A stretch of DNA of 64,000 bases from Semisulcospira habei (lineage: Eukaryota > Mollusca > Gastropoda > Semisulcospiridae), in the NCBI GenBank assembly GCA_036245525.1, contig BTPG01000004.1, forward strand, positions 210,969,507 to 211,033,506, in the 5' to 3' direction. How positions within the stretch are numbered: the first letter of the stretch is position 1; each line of letters starts with the position of its first letter. The translations under genes and the position numbers were made by a program. The notes beneath the pieces are model-generated. The model made no database searches and was not told the DNA's origin. It saw nothing but the letters and a program-made list of their open reading frames with translations. This document shows positions 13,141 through 26,073 of this stretch, piece by piece.

Positions 13141-14405
13141 CGTGGTGGACATGTGGAAACTAAGTATTTTTATAACATTGTTTTGGTTGTTAGGAACCAT
13201 GAAACTTGATTAGGCATATTCATATTTACACATTTCTAACTGAAAATAAATGAAAGGAACAGGGGAGATCTTACTACATCCGCCTTACGCTAGGTAAAAT
13301 ATCACCTAAAAGACCAGCCAGTTAAAAATAGTTACAATTAAATTGATGCGTCACATTGAAATTAATGTAATGATCACAAACTTTTATGCTCAATACGCAT
13401 ACTTTTTTAAGAAAACTGGCAACATAAAAATATATAAACAGAGGAGTATGATGTAAGCAATTTTTATGATCATTTTGCGTTCCTTTGAGTACTGGTAAAA
13501 TGGGGGTAGGGCAGCAAATTCAGTCACTGTGGCCTCTAAATGCATCACAGCATAATAAATTCAGGTTGGGAGTAACTGTGGTACTTTATCCTAACCAATA
13601 AAACCTAACAAAGACCTATCAGTTGTATACAACATTTCTGAGGGCATCGGAAACAACGTACGTTTCCTAAGTCGGCAATTTTAAATGGGAAAAAGCAATC
13701 ATTCACCACGAATGTACCGTAAAGGATGCCAACTTTCCTTATTTTCTTGCACTTTATGCACACATTATTGAAACGTAATAGGTTGTCGGTCAAAATGAAA
13801 TGGAATAACTTTAGTAATTTGTTTTAATTAATTTGGTGTATTTTTACAACTTGGGGGCAGGGATACAAAATCAATCACTGTGGCTCTCACAGTGCTCACA
13901 GCATCATCTTGTCAAGTTTATAATAATTGTGACATCCTGTTTTAATGATGTAAGCCTGAAAATGGACTGTCAGTGCTATAGAAAATGTCTGAAATCATCT
14001 GACACATTATTTTGTCTTTTTTTGCGATTTCTCGGAAATGGCCGTTTACTGGGTGCACAAATACCTTCACTGTAAGGCAGAGATTCAATATTTTTCATTC
14101 TGTTTTTTGCAGATGATGCAGAAAGTGTGCCTTAACATAATATTGCCTGATTTGGGCATCCGGAATGAATTCTGGTTTATTTAGAGGAAAATGTTTGTCA
14201 ACCTCATTTTAGCATGTGCGAAGAGCGTGAATGGGGTACCCTTGCGCCATCGGCTATATCTCTGGTGTGTTCTTAAGGATTTTCGGGGAACATGGCTTAA
14301 ACATCTCAGGACATACTAAAGTACATTTTGAAACCCATCTTATTGAGTACTTGGGGGGGGGGGGGGGTGCACGGTAGACCTGGCTAGCTTATGGACTATT
14401 CGTAA

Positions 14406-14839
14406 TCCAGCGTTTTACCTCTTCAACTTTTTAAATAATAAATAATTCATTTTTACAAGTTTTGGAGACACTGTATACCATCATCAAACAGTCAGCCCTG
14501 GAAGAGGCTGTGTGGAAAAAAATGTCAACCATGGAATAGGCTGTGTGGAAGAAAACGTCAGCCTTTGGAGAAAAAAAAAACTGTTGCTATATCCTTCTTT
14601 ATTATCAGACCTTGTTATCAGCTGAATAGACTGTTGTTGTTATTGTTGTTGGGTTTTGTTGGTTTTTTTGTTGGTTTTTTGTTGTTGTTGTTGTTGTTGT
14701 TGTTTTGGGGGGTTTCTTTTGGAATAGTGGGGGGGGGGGGGGGAGAGATGTTGCAATGTGTGTCATAAATATTAGATTTTCTAGACTAAATGTATTGGTC
14801 AATTTATCGCTCTGAGAAGCATTCAACGCTACACAGTAA
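14406..14839. repeat. Low-complexity interval: (TTG)n and G-run
   Basis: There is no gene. TTG-rich tracts lie at 14632-14706, including TTGTTGTTGTTGTTG, and a G homopolymer near 14729-14743. Confidence 0.8.
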
Positions 14840-14934
14840 GCAAAAATGTCCCAGGGCCCGTGGCGGCCGAAGTGGTCCCGCGCACGTCTGTGCGCGGGAC
14901 CACTGCGGCCGCCGTGAGCCCGAAGACGTTTTGC
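14840..14934. repeat. Palindromic hairpin, family D (GC-rich)
   Basis: The two ~44-nt arms meet at CGCGCACGTCTGTGCGCG. The arms contain GGTCCCGCGCAC and GCGGCCGCC; the ends are GCAAAAA and TTTTTGC-like. Same family as 17424 and 58809. Confidence 0.85.
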
Positions 14935-15883
14935 GACTGGGATAGGGTCTGCTATTAGCATTACATCACTGCTTCGTAGGTTCCTTCGACCAATAATCAA
15001 TGGTTCTTATTAATTAGCGCAGCTGCTGTGTTCACAGCACAATTAAGAGTCTATTAACCCTTCAACTGTCGGGACAGAGCGAACAGCATCCGAATGCAAG
15101 AGAAGTAGTTCCTCATGATCCCCCGTAGTTGCGTGAGCTCACGAGGATCTATGTCTCTTGTTGACACCGATACCGCTTTGGTTCCACGTCCCTTGGGCGG
15201 ACTGAATTGTTTGGCGTTGAATAAACAAATCATTCAGATTCAAATAGCTGCGACCAAGGGCAGCGAAGGTGTTAAGAGTCCACTAATACTGTGTTGTACG
15301 AACTATTTAGAACAGTACACGTTAGTCATCGACACAATTATATACAGATGAAGTCACCGTTTGTTGGTTGTTGTTGGGTTTGTTGGTTTGTTTTGTATAC
15401 ATCGCATTGTTCATGGCAGGAAAATGTTTATCATTGATGTAAAGTGTGCAGTATCAAGGCGGATTTTTTGTTTGTTTGGTAGTTTGTTGTTGGTTGTTGT
15501 TGTTTTGTTGTGGGTTTTTTTTGTTGTTGTTGTTGTTGTTGTTTTTTTTTTTGGGGGGGGGTGGGGGGGGGGGGGGTTACGGTGTGAAAAAGGTGTAAAA
15601 TCCATACTATGCTCAACTCAACTATCAACTAATCTGATACACAGCAAGCATTCACCCATTCTGACGAACATTTGTATGAAAGAAGAAAGAAAGAACTGGA
15701 TCCGATTCATACAGGTTTTATTTTGTTTGCTTTTGACACTACTGTGAACTTGATTTTTTTTTTAAATCAAGAGAAATCATAACATGAAATTGTTGAATTT
15801 GTAAAGCTGATTTTTTTTTAGATGACCCCTAAGGCAGTACATATTCTCTTGGCCAGATGACTATGCATCAGCCACTCAGATTA
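14935..15883. other. Intergenic interval with (GTT)n
   Basis: No gene is recognised. TTG/GTT-rich tracts at 15360-15400 and 15481-15550 are followed by a G-rich run (15553-15576). A TTAACCCTTCAACTGTCGG stretch at 15054 resembles one end of a family-B hairpin. Confidence 0.6.
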
Positions 15884-15964
15884 TTAACTCACTGGAGACG
15901 CGCGGTATACGGATACGCGGCGAATCGCCGCGTATCCGTATACCGCGCGTCTCCAATGAGTTAA
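15884..15964. repeat. Palindromic hairpin, family E
   Basis: TTAACTCACTGGAGACGCG opens the element and its reverse complement, ending in GAGTTAA, closes it. The centre is GCGGCGAATCGCCGC. Arms are ~38 nt with one mismatch (CACTGG versus CCAATG). Termini are TTAA, as in families A-C. Confidence 0.9.
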
Positions 15965-16122
15965 TTCACTTTGTCAGATAATTGATCGTAGTCACGTGTT
16001 TCAGAGGTGACGTCATTTTCTAATCGATCTGTAAAAGAGCACATGTGTACTGAGTCAAGTTGCTGCCATCTTGCATTTCTCGAATCTGTGAACTGCTGCG
16101 AGGAAGGTCAGCGCACTATAAT

Positions 16123-16217
16123 GTTAACCCTCTGCGTGTCGGTAGTGGGTTTTTGTCGCGATAATTCCTACAGGAATCATCGCGACAAGAACCGCTACCG
16201 ACATGCACAGGGTTAAC
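16123..16217. repeat. Palindromic hairpin, family B
   Basis: Bounded by GTTAACCCTCTG and CAGGGTTAAC. Arms carry GTCGGTAG...TTTTTGTCGCGAT, meeting at TTCCTACAGGAA. A few mismatches. Confidence 0.85.
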
Positions 16218-16399
16218 GTGACTGAGTTCGGGTTGGAGTGAGTACCAAGCACGGTGCCAGATACACTCCAGCTGTAAACGCGCCTTTTCATTTCTTTTTA
16301 TTTTTAACATTATTCAATTTTTTTTTTTTTTTTGACAGTCATTTTTTGTGTTAACGTCCTTTTGGCAGAGTACATGATTAAGGACTATGATTTTTTTCG

Positions 16400-16613
16400 T
16401 TAACCCTCTTAACCCCACGGCCGTATTTTTAAACTTGTGAAGGTGTTGTCTAACGACTATGTACCAGTTGTAGCAGATAGATTGATCATGATAATTCAAG
16501 GGAAGTGCCAGATGAGCTTGGCGCCTGAAGGCGCCAAGCTCATCTGGCACTACCCTTGAAATATCACGATCAATCCATCTCCGGCTGCAGGGTCCCGGGT
16601 CTAAATGGGTTAA
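16400..16613. repeat. Palindromic element, family A, full length
   Basis: Bounded by TTAACCC and GGGTTAA. The core arms read GATCATGATAATTCAAGG then GTGCCAGATGAGCTTGGCG, folding at GCGCCTGAAGGCGC. The outer flanks are less symmetric. Confidence 0.9.
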
Positions 16614-16621
16614 TGTTTTCC

Positions 16622-16624
<3 letters not shown>

Positions 16625-16716
<92 letters not shown>
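16625..16716. repeat. (TG)n(TTG)n compound microsatellite
   Basis: About 29 TG units followed by TTG units. Confidence 0.95.
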
Positions 16717-16718
<2 letters not shown>

Positions 16719-16869
16719 TACAATAACATATGAAGCTAATGACCGATACAAACTTGTCCTTTGCTTATAGATGTCATGGCTGTGAAGTACAAATGGAACG
16801 AACTTAAATTTTGGGGTTCGTGTAGGCATCTTCTGCGAGTTAAAAAAAAAGTAATATAAAAGCAGTAGT

Positions 16870-17235
16870 CAATTTGTGATACATATCAAGCAATCAGGGT
16901 GTTCATGTCGAGCAGGCATGTTCTAAGTTTGGAAAACAAATCGAAATGTATGCTCGACATGTGATACACATCAATCAATCACCTTTTTTTATGTACACTT
17001 GTATGTAAACAACAAAAGCACTGGATGCATTGAAGTCTGTTCGTGTCATGCAGGCATGTTTTGGGAAAATGAAGCATAATGTAAGCTCAATTTGTGATAC
17101 AGAGCAAGCAGTCACCTTTTTTGAGTTTAATGTACACCTCTATGTAAATAAAAAAGAATTGGATGCACTGAGGTCTTGATTATGTAATTATGAGGTTAGC
17201 TATGCTCAACGTGTGATACACATCCAGCAGTCGAG
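16870..17235. repeat. Degenerate tandem minisatellite, ~4 copies
   Basis: TGTGATACA plus a CAAGCAATCA-like stretch recurs near 16875, 16958, 17092 and 17210, with CAGGCATGTT and TGTACACYTSTATGTAAA blocks between. Spacing is irregular (83-134 bp). Confidence 0.55.
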
Positions 17236-17423
17236 TCGAGTGCTGGTCGAGTTTCATAAATACTTCAACATACATGTAAAAGCAGAAATGTACACGTCTT
17301 TATTCTTTGTTGGCAAATGTACACTGGTTACCTCTTTGATCCACCGCACTGTTGGCATAGCAGATCTAGAGAGATAACCTTGAGTGTGGGACAGACGATA
17401 AATGGTGAAATGTTCGCAACCCA

Positions 17424-17522
17424 GTAAGCAAAGGTCCTCGGACCCACGACGGCCGCAGTGCGCCCGCGCACGGCCGTGCGCGGGCCCACTGCGGCTGTCG
17501 TGGGCCCGAGACGTTTTGCTAC
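17424..17522. repeat. Palindromic hairpin, family D
   Basis: Arms of about 45 nt meet at GCGCACGGCCGTGCGC. They share GTAAGCAAA...TTTTGCTAC ends and a CGACGGCCGCAGTG core with 14840. Confidence 0.85.
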
Positions 17523-17799
17523 AGGAGAATGCTTGACAAGAGATTCTGGATCGTTGTACTATGCACTTTTTAATGTCGAGTTAATTTTCTTAGCTAGTGT
17601 GGGACAAATGTTATGTAAAATGGTCGCAATGCTTGAAAACAGTTTTACCTGCAGATATTATTACCTGTACTATGCACTTTTTCATGACGTTAGTTTTTCT
17701 CCATGTAGCGCTCGCAGACTTCTCAATGTCAAGTTGTTGTTTTTTCCCTGGCGCGCTGGCATATCCTGATGAACTTTAGTTTTTGAACACAAGCTGGCG

Positions 17800-17819
17800 G
17801 GGGGGGGGGGGGGGGGGGG
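17800..17819. repeat. Poly-G run
   Basis: G homopolymer just before the satellite array. Confidence 0.9.
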
Positions 17820-17820
17820 T

Positions 17821-20800
17821 TCATGATTGTCACCACATGGAAGCTGTTCATACTGTGAAAATGATATTTTGAGATGAGGTGGTTGTCACCACTGTGAATT
17901 TGAAGCTGTTGATACTGTGAATATGTTTAGAGGATGATTGTGACCACATGGAATTTTGATAAAGATGTTGATACTGTGAACATAAAGTTGTAGAGTGTGA
18001 CTATCACCATATGGAATCTGATCAAGCTGTTGACGCCGTGAACACGAGGTTTTGGGTATGATTGTTACTAAATTTCACGAAGCTTTTACTGTGAACAAGA
18101 GGTTGTGGGGATAATTGTGACCACACTGAGTTTGATGAAGCTGTTGGTGTGAACATGAAGTTATGGGGATGATTGTGACCACACTGAATTTGATGAAGCT
18201 GTTGGTGTGAACATGAGGTTATGGGGATGATTAGGACCACACTGAATTTGTTGAAGCTGTTTATATAGTGAACATGAGGTTGTGGTGATAATTGTGACCA
18301 CACTGTATTTGAAGCTGTCGATGTGAACATGAGGTTGTGGGGATGATTGTGACTACACTAAATTTGATGCAGATGTTTATACTGTGAACATGAGGTTGTG
18401 GGGATGATTGTGACTACACTAAATTTGATGCAGATGTTTATACTGTGAACATGAGGTTGTGGGGATGATTGTGACTACACTAAATTTGATGCAGATGTTT
18501 ATACTGTGAACATGAGGTTGTGGGGATGATTGTGACTACACTAAATTTGATGCAGATGTTTATACTGTGAACATGAGGTTGTGGGGATGATTGTGACTAC
18601 ACTAAATTTGATGCAGATGTTTATATTGTGAACATGAGGTTGTGGGGATGATTGTGACTACACTAAATTTGATGCAGATGTTTATACTGTGAACATGAGG
18701 TTATGGGGATGATTGTGACTACACTAAATTTGATGCAGATGTTTATACTGTGAACATGAGGTTGTGGGGATGATTGTGACTACACTAAATTTGATGCAGA
18801 TGTTTATACTGTGAACATGAGGTTGTGGGGATGATTGTGACTACACTAAATTTGATGCAGATGTTTATACTGTGAACATGAGGTTGTGGGGATGATTGTG
18901 ACTACACTAAATTTGATGCAGATGTTTATACTGTGAACATGAGGTTGTGGGGATGATTGTGACTACACTAAATTTGATGCAGATGTTTATACTGTGAACA
19001 TGAGGTTGTGGGGATGATTGTGACTACACTAAATTTGATGCAGATGTTTATACTGTAAACATGAGGTTGTTGGGATGATTGTGACTACACTAAATTTGAT
19101 GCAGATGTTTATACTGTGAACATGAGGTTGTTGGGATGATTGTGACTACACTAAATTTGATGCAGATGTTTATACTGTGAACATGAGGTTGTGGGGATGA
19201 TTGTGACTACACTAAATTTGATGCAGATGTTTATACTGTGAACATGAGGTTGTGGGGATGATTGTGACTACACTAAATTTGATGCAGATGTTTATACTGT
19301 GAACATGAAGTTGTGGGGATGATTGTGACTACACTAAATTTGATGCAGATGTTTATACTGTGAACATGAAGTTGTGGGGATGATTGTGACTACACTAAAT
19401 TTGATGCAGATGTTTATACTGTGAACATTAGGTTGTGGGAATGATTGTGACTACACTAAATTTGATGCAGATGTTTATACTGTGAACATGAGGTTGTGGG
19501 GATGATTGTGACTACACTAAATTTGATGCAGATGTTTATATTGTGAACATGAGGTTGTGGGGATGATTGTGACTACACTAAATTTGATGCAGATGTTTAT
19601 ACTGTGAACATGAGGTTGTGGGGATGATTGTGACTACACTAAATTTGATGCAGATGTTTATACTGTGAACATGAGGTTGTGGGGATGATTGTGACTACAC
19701 TAAATTTGATGCAGATGTTTATACTGTGAACATGAAGTTGTGGGGATGATTGTGACTACACTAAATTTGATGCAGATGTTTATACTGTGAACATGAGGTT
19801 GTGGGGATGATTGTGACTACACTAAATTTGATGTAGATGTTTTTACTGTGAACATGAGGTTGTGGGGATGATTGTGACTACACTAAATTTGATGCAGATG
19901 TTTATACTGTGAACATGAGGTTGTGGGGATGATTGTGACTACACTAAATTTGATGCAGATGTTTATACTGTGAACATGAGGTTGTGGGGATGATTGTGAC
20001 TACACTAAATTTGATGCAGATGTTTATACTGTGAACATGAGGTTGTGGGGATGATTGTGACTACACTAAATTTGGTGCAGATGTTTATACTGTGAACATG
20101 AGGTTGTGGGGATGATTGTGACTACACTAAATTTGATGCAGATGTTTATACTGTGAACGTGAGATTGTGGGGATGATTGTGACTACACTAAATTTGATGC
20201 AGATGTTTATACTGTGAACATGAGGTTGTGGGGATGATTGTGACTACACTAAATTTGATGCAGATATTTATACTGTGAACATGAGGTTGTGGGGATGATT
20301 GTGACTACACTAAATTTGATGCAGATGTTTATAATGTGAACATGAGGTTGTGGGGATGATTGTGACTACACTAAATTTGATGCAGATGTTTATACTGTGA
20401 ACATGAGGTTGTGGGGATGATTGTGACTACACTAAATTTGATGCAGATGTTTATACTGTGAACATGAGGTTGTGGGGATGATTGTGACTACACTAAATTT
20501 AATGCAGATGTTTATACTGTGAACATGAGGTTATGGGGATGATTGTGACTACACTAAATTTCATGCAGATGTTTATACTGTGAACATGAGGTTGTGGGGA
20601 TGATTGTGACTACACTAAATTTGATGCAGATGTTTATACTGTGAACATGAGGTTGTGGGGATGATTGTGACTACACTAAATTTGATGCAGATGTTTATAC
20701 TGTGAACATGAGGTTGTGGGGATGATGGGTTACCACATGGAATTTGAAGCTGTTGATGTGAACGTGAGGTTTTGGAGATGACCGCTACTACATGAAGTTA

Positions 20801-23190
20801 TGGGGATGATTGTGACCACACTGAATTTGATGAAGCTGTTGGTGTGAACATGAGGTTATGGGGATGATTGTGACCACACTGAATTTGTTGAATCTGTTTA
20901 TATAGTGAACATGAGGTTGTGGTGATAATTGTGACCACACTGTATTTGAAGCTGTCGATGTGGGGATGATTGTGACTACACTAAATTTGATGCAGATGTT
21001 TATACTGTGAACATGAGGTTGTGGGGATGATTGTGACTACACTAAATTTGATGCAAATGTTTATACTGTGAACATGAGGTTGTGGGGATGATTGTGACTA
21101 CACTAAATTTGATGCAGATGTTTATACTGTGAACATGAGGTTGTGGGGATGATTGTGACTACACTAAATTTGATGCAGATGTTTATACTGTGAACATGAG
21201 GTTGTGGGGATGATTGTGACTACACTAAATTTGATGCAGATGTTTATACTGTGAACATGAGGTTGTGGGGATGATTGTGACTACACTAAATTTGATGCAG
21301 ATGTTTATACTGTGAACATGTGGTTGTGGGGATGATTGTGACTACACTAAATTTCATGCAGATGTTTATACTGTGAACATGAGGTTGTGGGGATGATGGG
21401 TTACCACATGGAATTTGAAGCTGTTGATGTGAACGTGAGGATTTGGAGATGACTGCTACTACATGAAGTTATGGGGATGATTGTGACCACACTGAATTTG
21501 ATGAAGCTGTTGGTGTGAACATGAGGTTATGGGGATGATTGTGACCACACTGAATTTGTTGAAGCTGTTTATATAGTGAACATGAGGTTGTGATGATAAT
21601 TGTGACCACACTGTATTTGAAGCTGTCGATGTGGGGATGATTGTGACTACACTAAATTTGATGCAGATGTTTATACTGTGAACATGAGATTGTGGGGATG
21701 ATTGTGACTACACTAAATTTGATGCAGATGTTTATACTGTGAACATGAGGTTGTGGGGATGATTGTGACTACACTAAATTTGATGCAGATGTTTATACTG
21801 TGAACATGAGGTTGTGGGGATGATTGTGACTACACTAAATTTGATGCAGATGTTTATACTGTGAACATGAGGTTGTGGGGATGATTGTGACTACACTAAA
21901 TTTGATGCAGATGTTTATACTGTGAACATGAGGTTGTGGGGATGATGGGTTACCACATGGAATTTGAAGCTGTTGATGTGAACGTGAGGTTTTGGAGATG
22001 ACTGCTACTACATGAAGTTATGGGGATGATTGTGACCACATTGAATTTGATGAAGCTGTTGGTGTGAACATGAGGTTATGGGGATGATTGTGACCACACT
22101 GAATTTGTTGAAGCTGTTTATATAGTGAACATGAGGTTGTGGTGATAATTGTGACCACACTGTATTTGAAGCTGTCGATGTGGGGATGATTGTGACTACA
22201 CTAAATTTGATGCAGATGTTTATACTGTGAACATGAGGTTGTGGGGATGATTGTGACTACACTAAATTTGATGCAGATGTTTATACTGTGAACATGAGGT
22301 TGTGGGGATGATTGTGACTACACTAAATTTGATGCAGATGTTTATACTGTGAACATGAGGTTGTGGGGATGATTGTGACTACACTAAATTTGATGCAGAT
22401 GTTTATACTGTGAACATGAGGTTGTGGGGATGATTGTGACTACACTAAATTTGATGCAGATGTTTATACTGTGAACATGAGGTGGTGGGGATGATGGGTT
22501 ACCACATGGAATTTGAAGCTGTTGATGTGAACGTGAGGTTTTGGAGATGACTGCTACTACATGAAGTTATGGGGATGATTGTGACCACACTGAATTTGAT
22601 GAAGCTGTTGGTGTGAACATGAGGTTATGGGGATGATTGTGACCACACTGAATTTGTTGAAGCTGTTTATATAGTGAACATGAGGTTGTGGTGATAATTG
22701 TGACCACACTGTATTTAAAGCTGTCGATGTGGGGATGATTGTGACTACACTAAATTTGATGCAGATGTTTATACTGTGAACATGAGGTTGTGGGGATGAT
22801 TGTGACTACACTAAATTTGATGCAGATGTTTATACTGTGAACATGAGGTTGTGGGGATGATTGTGACTACACTAAATTTGATGCAGATGTTTATACTGTG
22901 AACATGAGATTGTGGGGATGATTGTGACTACACTAAATTTGATGCAGATGTTTATACTGTGAACATGAGGTTGTGGTGATGATTGTGACTACACAACATT
23001 TGATGCAGATGTTTATACTGTGAACATGAGGTTGTGGGGATGATGGGTTACCACATGGAATTTGAAGCTGTTGATGTGAACGTGAGGTTTTGGAGATGAC
23101 TGCTAGTACATGAAATATGATATAGATGTTTATACCGTAAACTTGGGGTTTGAAGACGATAGTTATCACAAGAAATTTGATGAAGCTGTT
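17821..23190. repeat. 61-bp satellite array with higher-order structure
   Basis: The monomer (for example GGGGATGATTGTGACTACAC through TTTGATGCAGATGTTTATAC to GTGAACATGAGGTTG) is exactly 61 bp. Divergent monomers occupy the left edge (17821-18340), a nearly uniform core spans 18340-20720, and the right part is a higher-order repeat. A marker variant (GATGATGGGTTACCACATGG) starts at 20721, 21392, 21941, 22490 and 23039. Spacings are 671, 549, 549 and 549 bp, that is 11 and then three times 9 monomers. No gene lies inside. Confidence 0.95.
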
Positions 23191-23280
23191 AACCCATTCC
23201 ATCCTGAGGCTGCTTTTTTTTTAAAATAAAAAAATGTATTGTTGTCCTACGAGGGCTACATTACAGATTACAGATATCGA

Positions 23281-24215
23281 TTATAGTGCGGTGTGCGTGT
23301 ATGGGCGCCTGGCCCAGCAGCGGCAGTGCAGGGTCGACCTTCTCCTGACACATTTGTGGGTGGAGTAGAGGGTAACGTTGTTGAAAGGCTAATTTACAAC
23401 ATAGGGCATGCTGTGCGCACGTAGGGGCCTGGCCCAGTAGAAGTGCAGGGTCGACCTTCTTCTGACACTATAGTGGGCGAAGTAGTGGGCAACGTTGCTG
23501 AAAGACTAGTTTCCAAAGTAGGGCGTGCTGTGCCAGTGCATTTAGGTCACATTATACAGTCAAATTAATTTTGGCCAGTTGAGGCAGTTCAAGGACCGGT
23601 GTTTTTAAAAATAATTTTTGTCTTGTTTGAAAATTTGTAGTAGGGCTGAATGTTGGAATTTGCTGGAAATTTCTGGTTAGCTGAGAGGAGACACGTTTGG
23701 TGCTTTGATTCATACTATCCTGAGCTTATCCAGTGGACAGTTGTGGGCCTATGTTGAGTTGCCATTGACGTAGTGATTTGAGGGGCACGCTTATTTCAGC
23801 TGTGCTTGGGTGTGGGGTTGGTAAGGAACCAGTCTCATAGCCAAGAAATGAGACGGGTGATGTGCTGTTGTTGTTGTTTTTTTTTTTGTATTTTGTGCTT
23901 GGCAAATGTGCAGCTGGTGGGCGGTAGTGTTTTTTTAGGGAATTGAAAAATTAGGGGATGACTGGGACCGACTAAGGCTAAGAGACTGGACAGTACGGAA
24001 ACGGCACTGCGGTCCGTGACCTTTAGGGGCCTGGCCCAGCAGCAGTGCACGGTCGACTTCCTGCTGACGCACAAGTGGGCTGAAGATGAGGGCCGTTAGG
24101 GCTTGCAGGATGTGACTTGTGCTGTCGAAAGGATCCCCGGGGCCTGCAATGTGCGGGTAGAGGCCTGACCCTGCAGCAGTGCGGGCTCGGCTTTCTGTAG
24201 ACATATTGGTTGTCT
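23281..24215. repeat. ~125-bp diverged repeat, four copies
   Basis: Copies share GGCCTGGCCCAG, a GTGCAGGGTCGACCTTCT core and an adjacent CTGACAC. Two are in tandem (near 23300 and 23425) and two further diverged ones lie near 24030 and 24155. No coding potential or known family is recognised. Confidence 0.55.
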
Positions 24216-24472
24216 TGGGGTGAGGGAGAACACGACTATACAGAAGTTTTCTTCCTAGCTCTGCCTTTTTTTTTTATAAGCCGTCATGACAATGACATTT
24301 GGGAAGCCGTCACGAAATTGGCATTTGACTTGTCGTGAATGTTTAGCGCTAACATGACGTTTTGGCACTTGTCATGGCATTTTTGTTCACATATAGTGAG
24401 TCTTTGTTTTTGCAACACTATAAGCAAAATATAAGCAGTCGCACTTATTCTTAACTTTTGACGATGTACCTG

Positions 24473-24700
24473 TTAACCCCGGCACATCATACTGAGGCTA
24501 AAAGCTTCAAATTTGTACACTGCCATATGCAAGCTACATTATAGTACTTACAGATAAGGATATAGACCAATGGCTTTAGTTCAAGGGTGGTGCCAGAATA
24601 GCTTGGCGCCTAGAGGCGCCAAGCTATTCTGGCACTACCCTTGAACATTTTTAGTCAAATTTATTTCACACACTGGTGTATTCCGAATGATAAGGGTTAA
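24473..24700. repeat. Palindromic element, family A, full length
   Basis: TTAACCCCGGC opens and AAGGGTTAA closes it. Core arms TTCAAGGGTGGTGCCAGAAT fold at GGCGCCTAGAGGCGCC. Confidence 0.9.
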
Positions 24701-25637
24701 TGGTTGTAATGTGAACCCATGACATTACTTTTGGGATGTCCCCACATTGAACTGTTAACCCTTCAACAGGCAAAGGCTAACGGCTGCTGATCACGTTTTC
24801 TTGTAATGTGCCACCATACAGTGTTCATAGACGTCCCGTGTGTTCACGCAGCCACCGGTAATGTTCATAGTATTGGTTGCTTTGTGTGCGAGAGCACTGT
24901 GCTTTTGATGACGGTGAAACTGTGCATAGATATGATACTGACTGAACGTTACATTTGTGTGATGAGTAGTTCATCACTCTGTAGAATTTTGTTTGTGTTT
25001 GTTGACAAGCCACACATAGAGCAAAAGTTGTGATATATATTTTATTGCAAGCAGTTGTACATAAAACAGATCCTTTTAAACAAAAAAATGAGTGTGCTCT
25101 CGTGCATGTGCGCAGGTGCGTGCGCATGTTTTGGCCGGTACACTTGCACTTAGGAAATTTGCATTGAACACTTCAATCCACATTTTTGTGCTGCTCAATA
25201 TTGTACCTCATTGCCTGCAGCCATAAGCTGCAAAGTCACAGACCATCACACAATATGGGAACTTCATGCCTGTGACTATCATCCTCTGGACATTTTCTCA
25301 CTCGTACACACATGCACGCGTGTGTGCACACGATCACACTGCATATTGAAAGAAATTGGACCATTGTCTCATAGGGCATCGTCCCTACTAATCATCGCCC
25401 TAACAGAATCGTCCTATCGGGCATCGACCCTATGGATGTCGCCTCAACGGGACTAAACCTAGAGGCATAAAGAGCACTCTTGATGCACGTTTCTGCAACT
25501 GAGCTATCAATGTTTACTTTTCACAAGAATTCATTTTCTATAACTAGCATGAAATTTTCCCCGACAGAGGGAGGAGGTAATTGAAGAAAATCTGGGTTTT
25601 TTTTAAAGATGCTGCGGGTCGAGTCTAGATTGTCTAA
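24701..25637. other. Intergenic interval, nothing recognised
   Basis: The short ORFs have no recognisable domain or splice context. A lone TTAACCCTTCAACAGG at 24755 may be one end of a hairpin element. CATCG/CCCTA-rich short repeats occur near 25376-25455. Confidence 0.5.
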
Positions 25638-25851
25638 TTAAGCCTCTAAATCCTGATACACCCAAACATGAGATTAATTTGACCATGTTAGTTCAAGCGT
25701 GGTGCCAGAACAGCTTGGCGCCTGTATGCGCCAAGCTGTCCTGGCACCACCCTTGAACTATAATGGTCGATCTATCTCCTGAACTGTAAATAAGCATTCA
25801 TAGGACAAATTGCAAATTTTAAAAATTCACCCTCAGGAATTAATGGGTTAA
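25638..25851. repeat. Palindromic element, family A, full length
   Basis: Bounded by TTAAGCCTC and ATGGGTTAA. Arms CGTGGTGCCAGAACAGC and GCTGTCCTGGCACCACC fold at TTGGCGCC. The inner AACAGC/GCTGTC pair is a paired change relative to AATAGC/GCTATT of the copy at 24473. Confidence 0.9.
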
Positions 25852-25940
25852 ACAAGACGGATTCAAGTTGATGAGAATCGTGCATACAAGCAGTAGTCTG
25901 ACGGAGGCTGAAAGGTACGACTAGGAAAGTCGTACTCATT

Positions 25941-26032
25941 TTAACCCTCTGGCTGTTGGCAGCGTGTTTGGTCGAGGGGATTCCTGCAGGAATCGCCTCG
26001 ATCAAACATGCTGTCGACAGCTAAAGGGTTAA
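25941..26032. repeat. Palindromic hairpin, family B
   Basis: TTAACCCTCTGGCTG opens and AGGGTTAA closes it. The centre is GATTCCTGCAGGAATC. Confidence 0.88.
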
Positions 26033-26073
26033 TGGTTCCAGATTTATGAGAATTTCAGGATCTCATGCCTGCC

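Larger units (their letters stand above)
7215..14405. mobile_element. 7.2 kb unit bounded by ~1.1 kb inverted repeats
   Basis: The left arm (about 7215-8306) and right arm (about 13322-14405) are inverted copies at high identity. Landmarks in both include the outer AGTCCATA...GCTAGCCAG stretch, a homopolymer C/G run next to AGTACTCAATAAGATGGG, CCATGTTCCCCGAAAATCC, and the CGTACGTTGTTTCCGATGCC block. Between the arms lie a broken L2-like LINE (minus) and RNase H-containing LINE debris (plus). The arms carry no recognisable coding sequence. It could be a foldback element enlarged by nested insertions, or a segmental inverted duplication; no target duplication is clear. Confidence 0.7.

Noticed and set aside
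16123..16217. Family-B hairpins as rho-independent terminators or microRNA precursors
   Set aside because: Bacterial-type terminators do not apply here. Family repetition with TTAA ends fits transposon copies better than microRNA genes, though small-RNA production is not excluded.
17821..23190. CRISPR-like array from the regular 61-bp spacing
   Set aside because: Units are contiguous tandem copies with no unique spacers, in a eukaryotic genome; this is a satellite.
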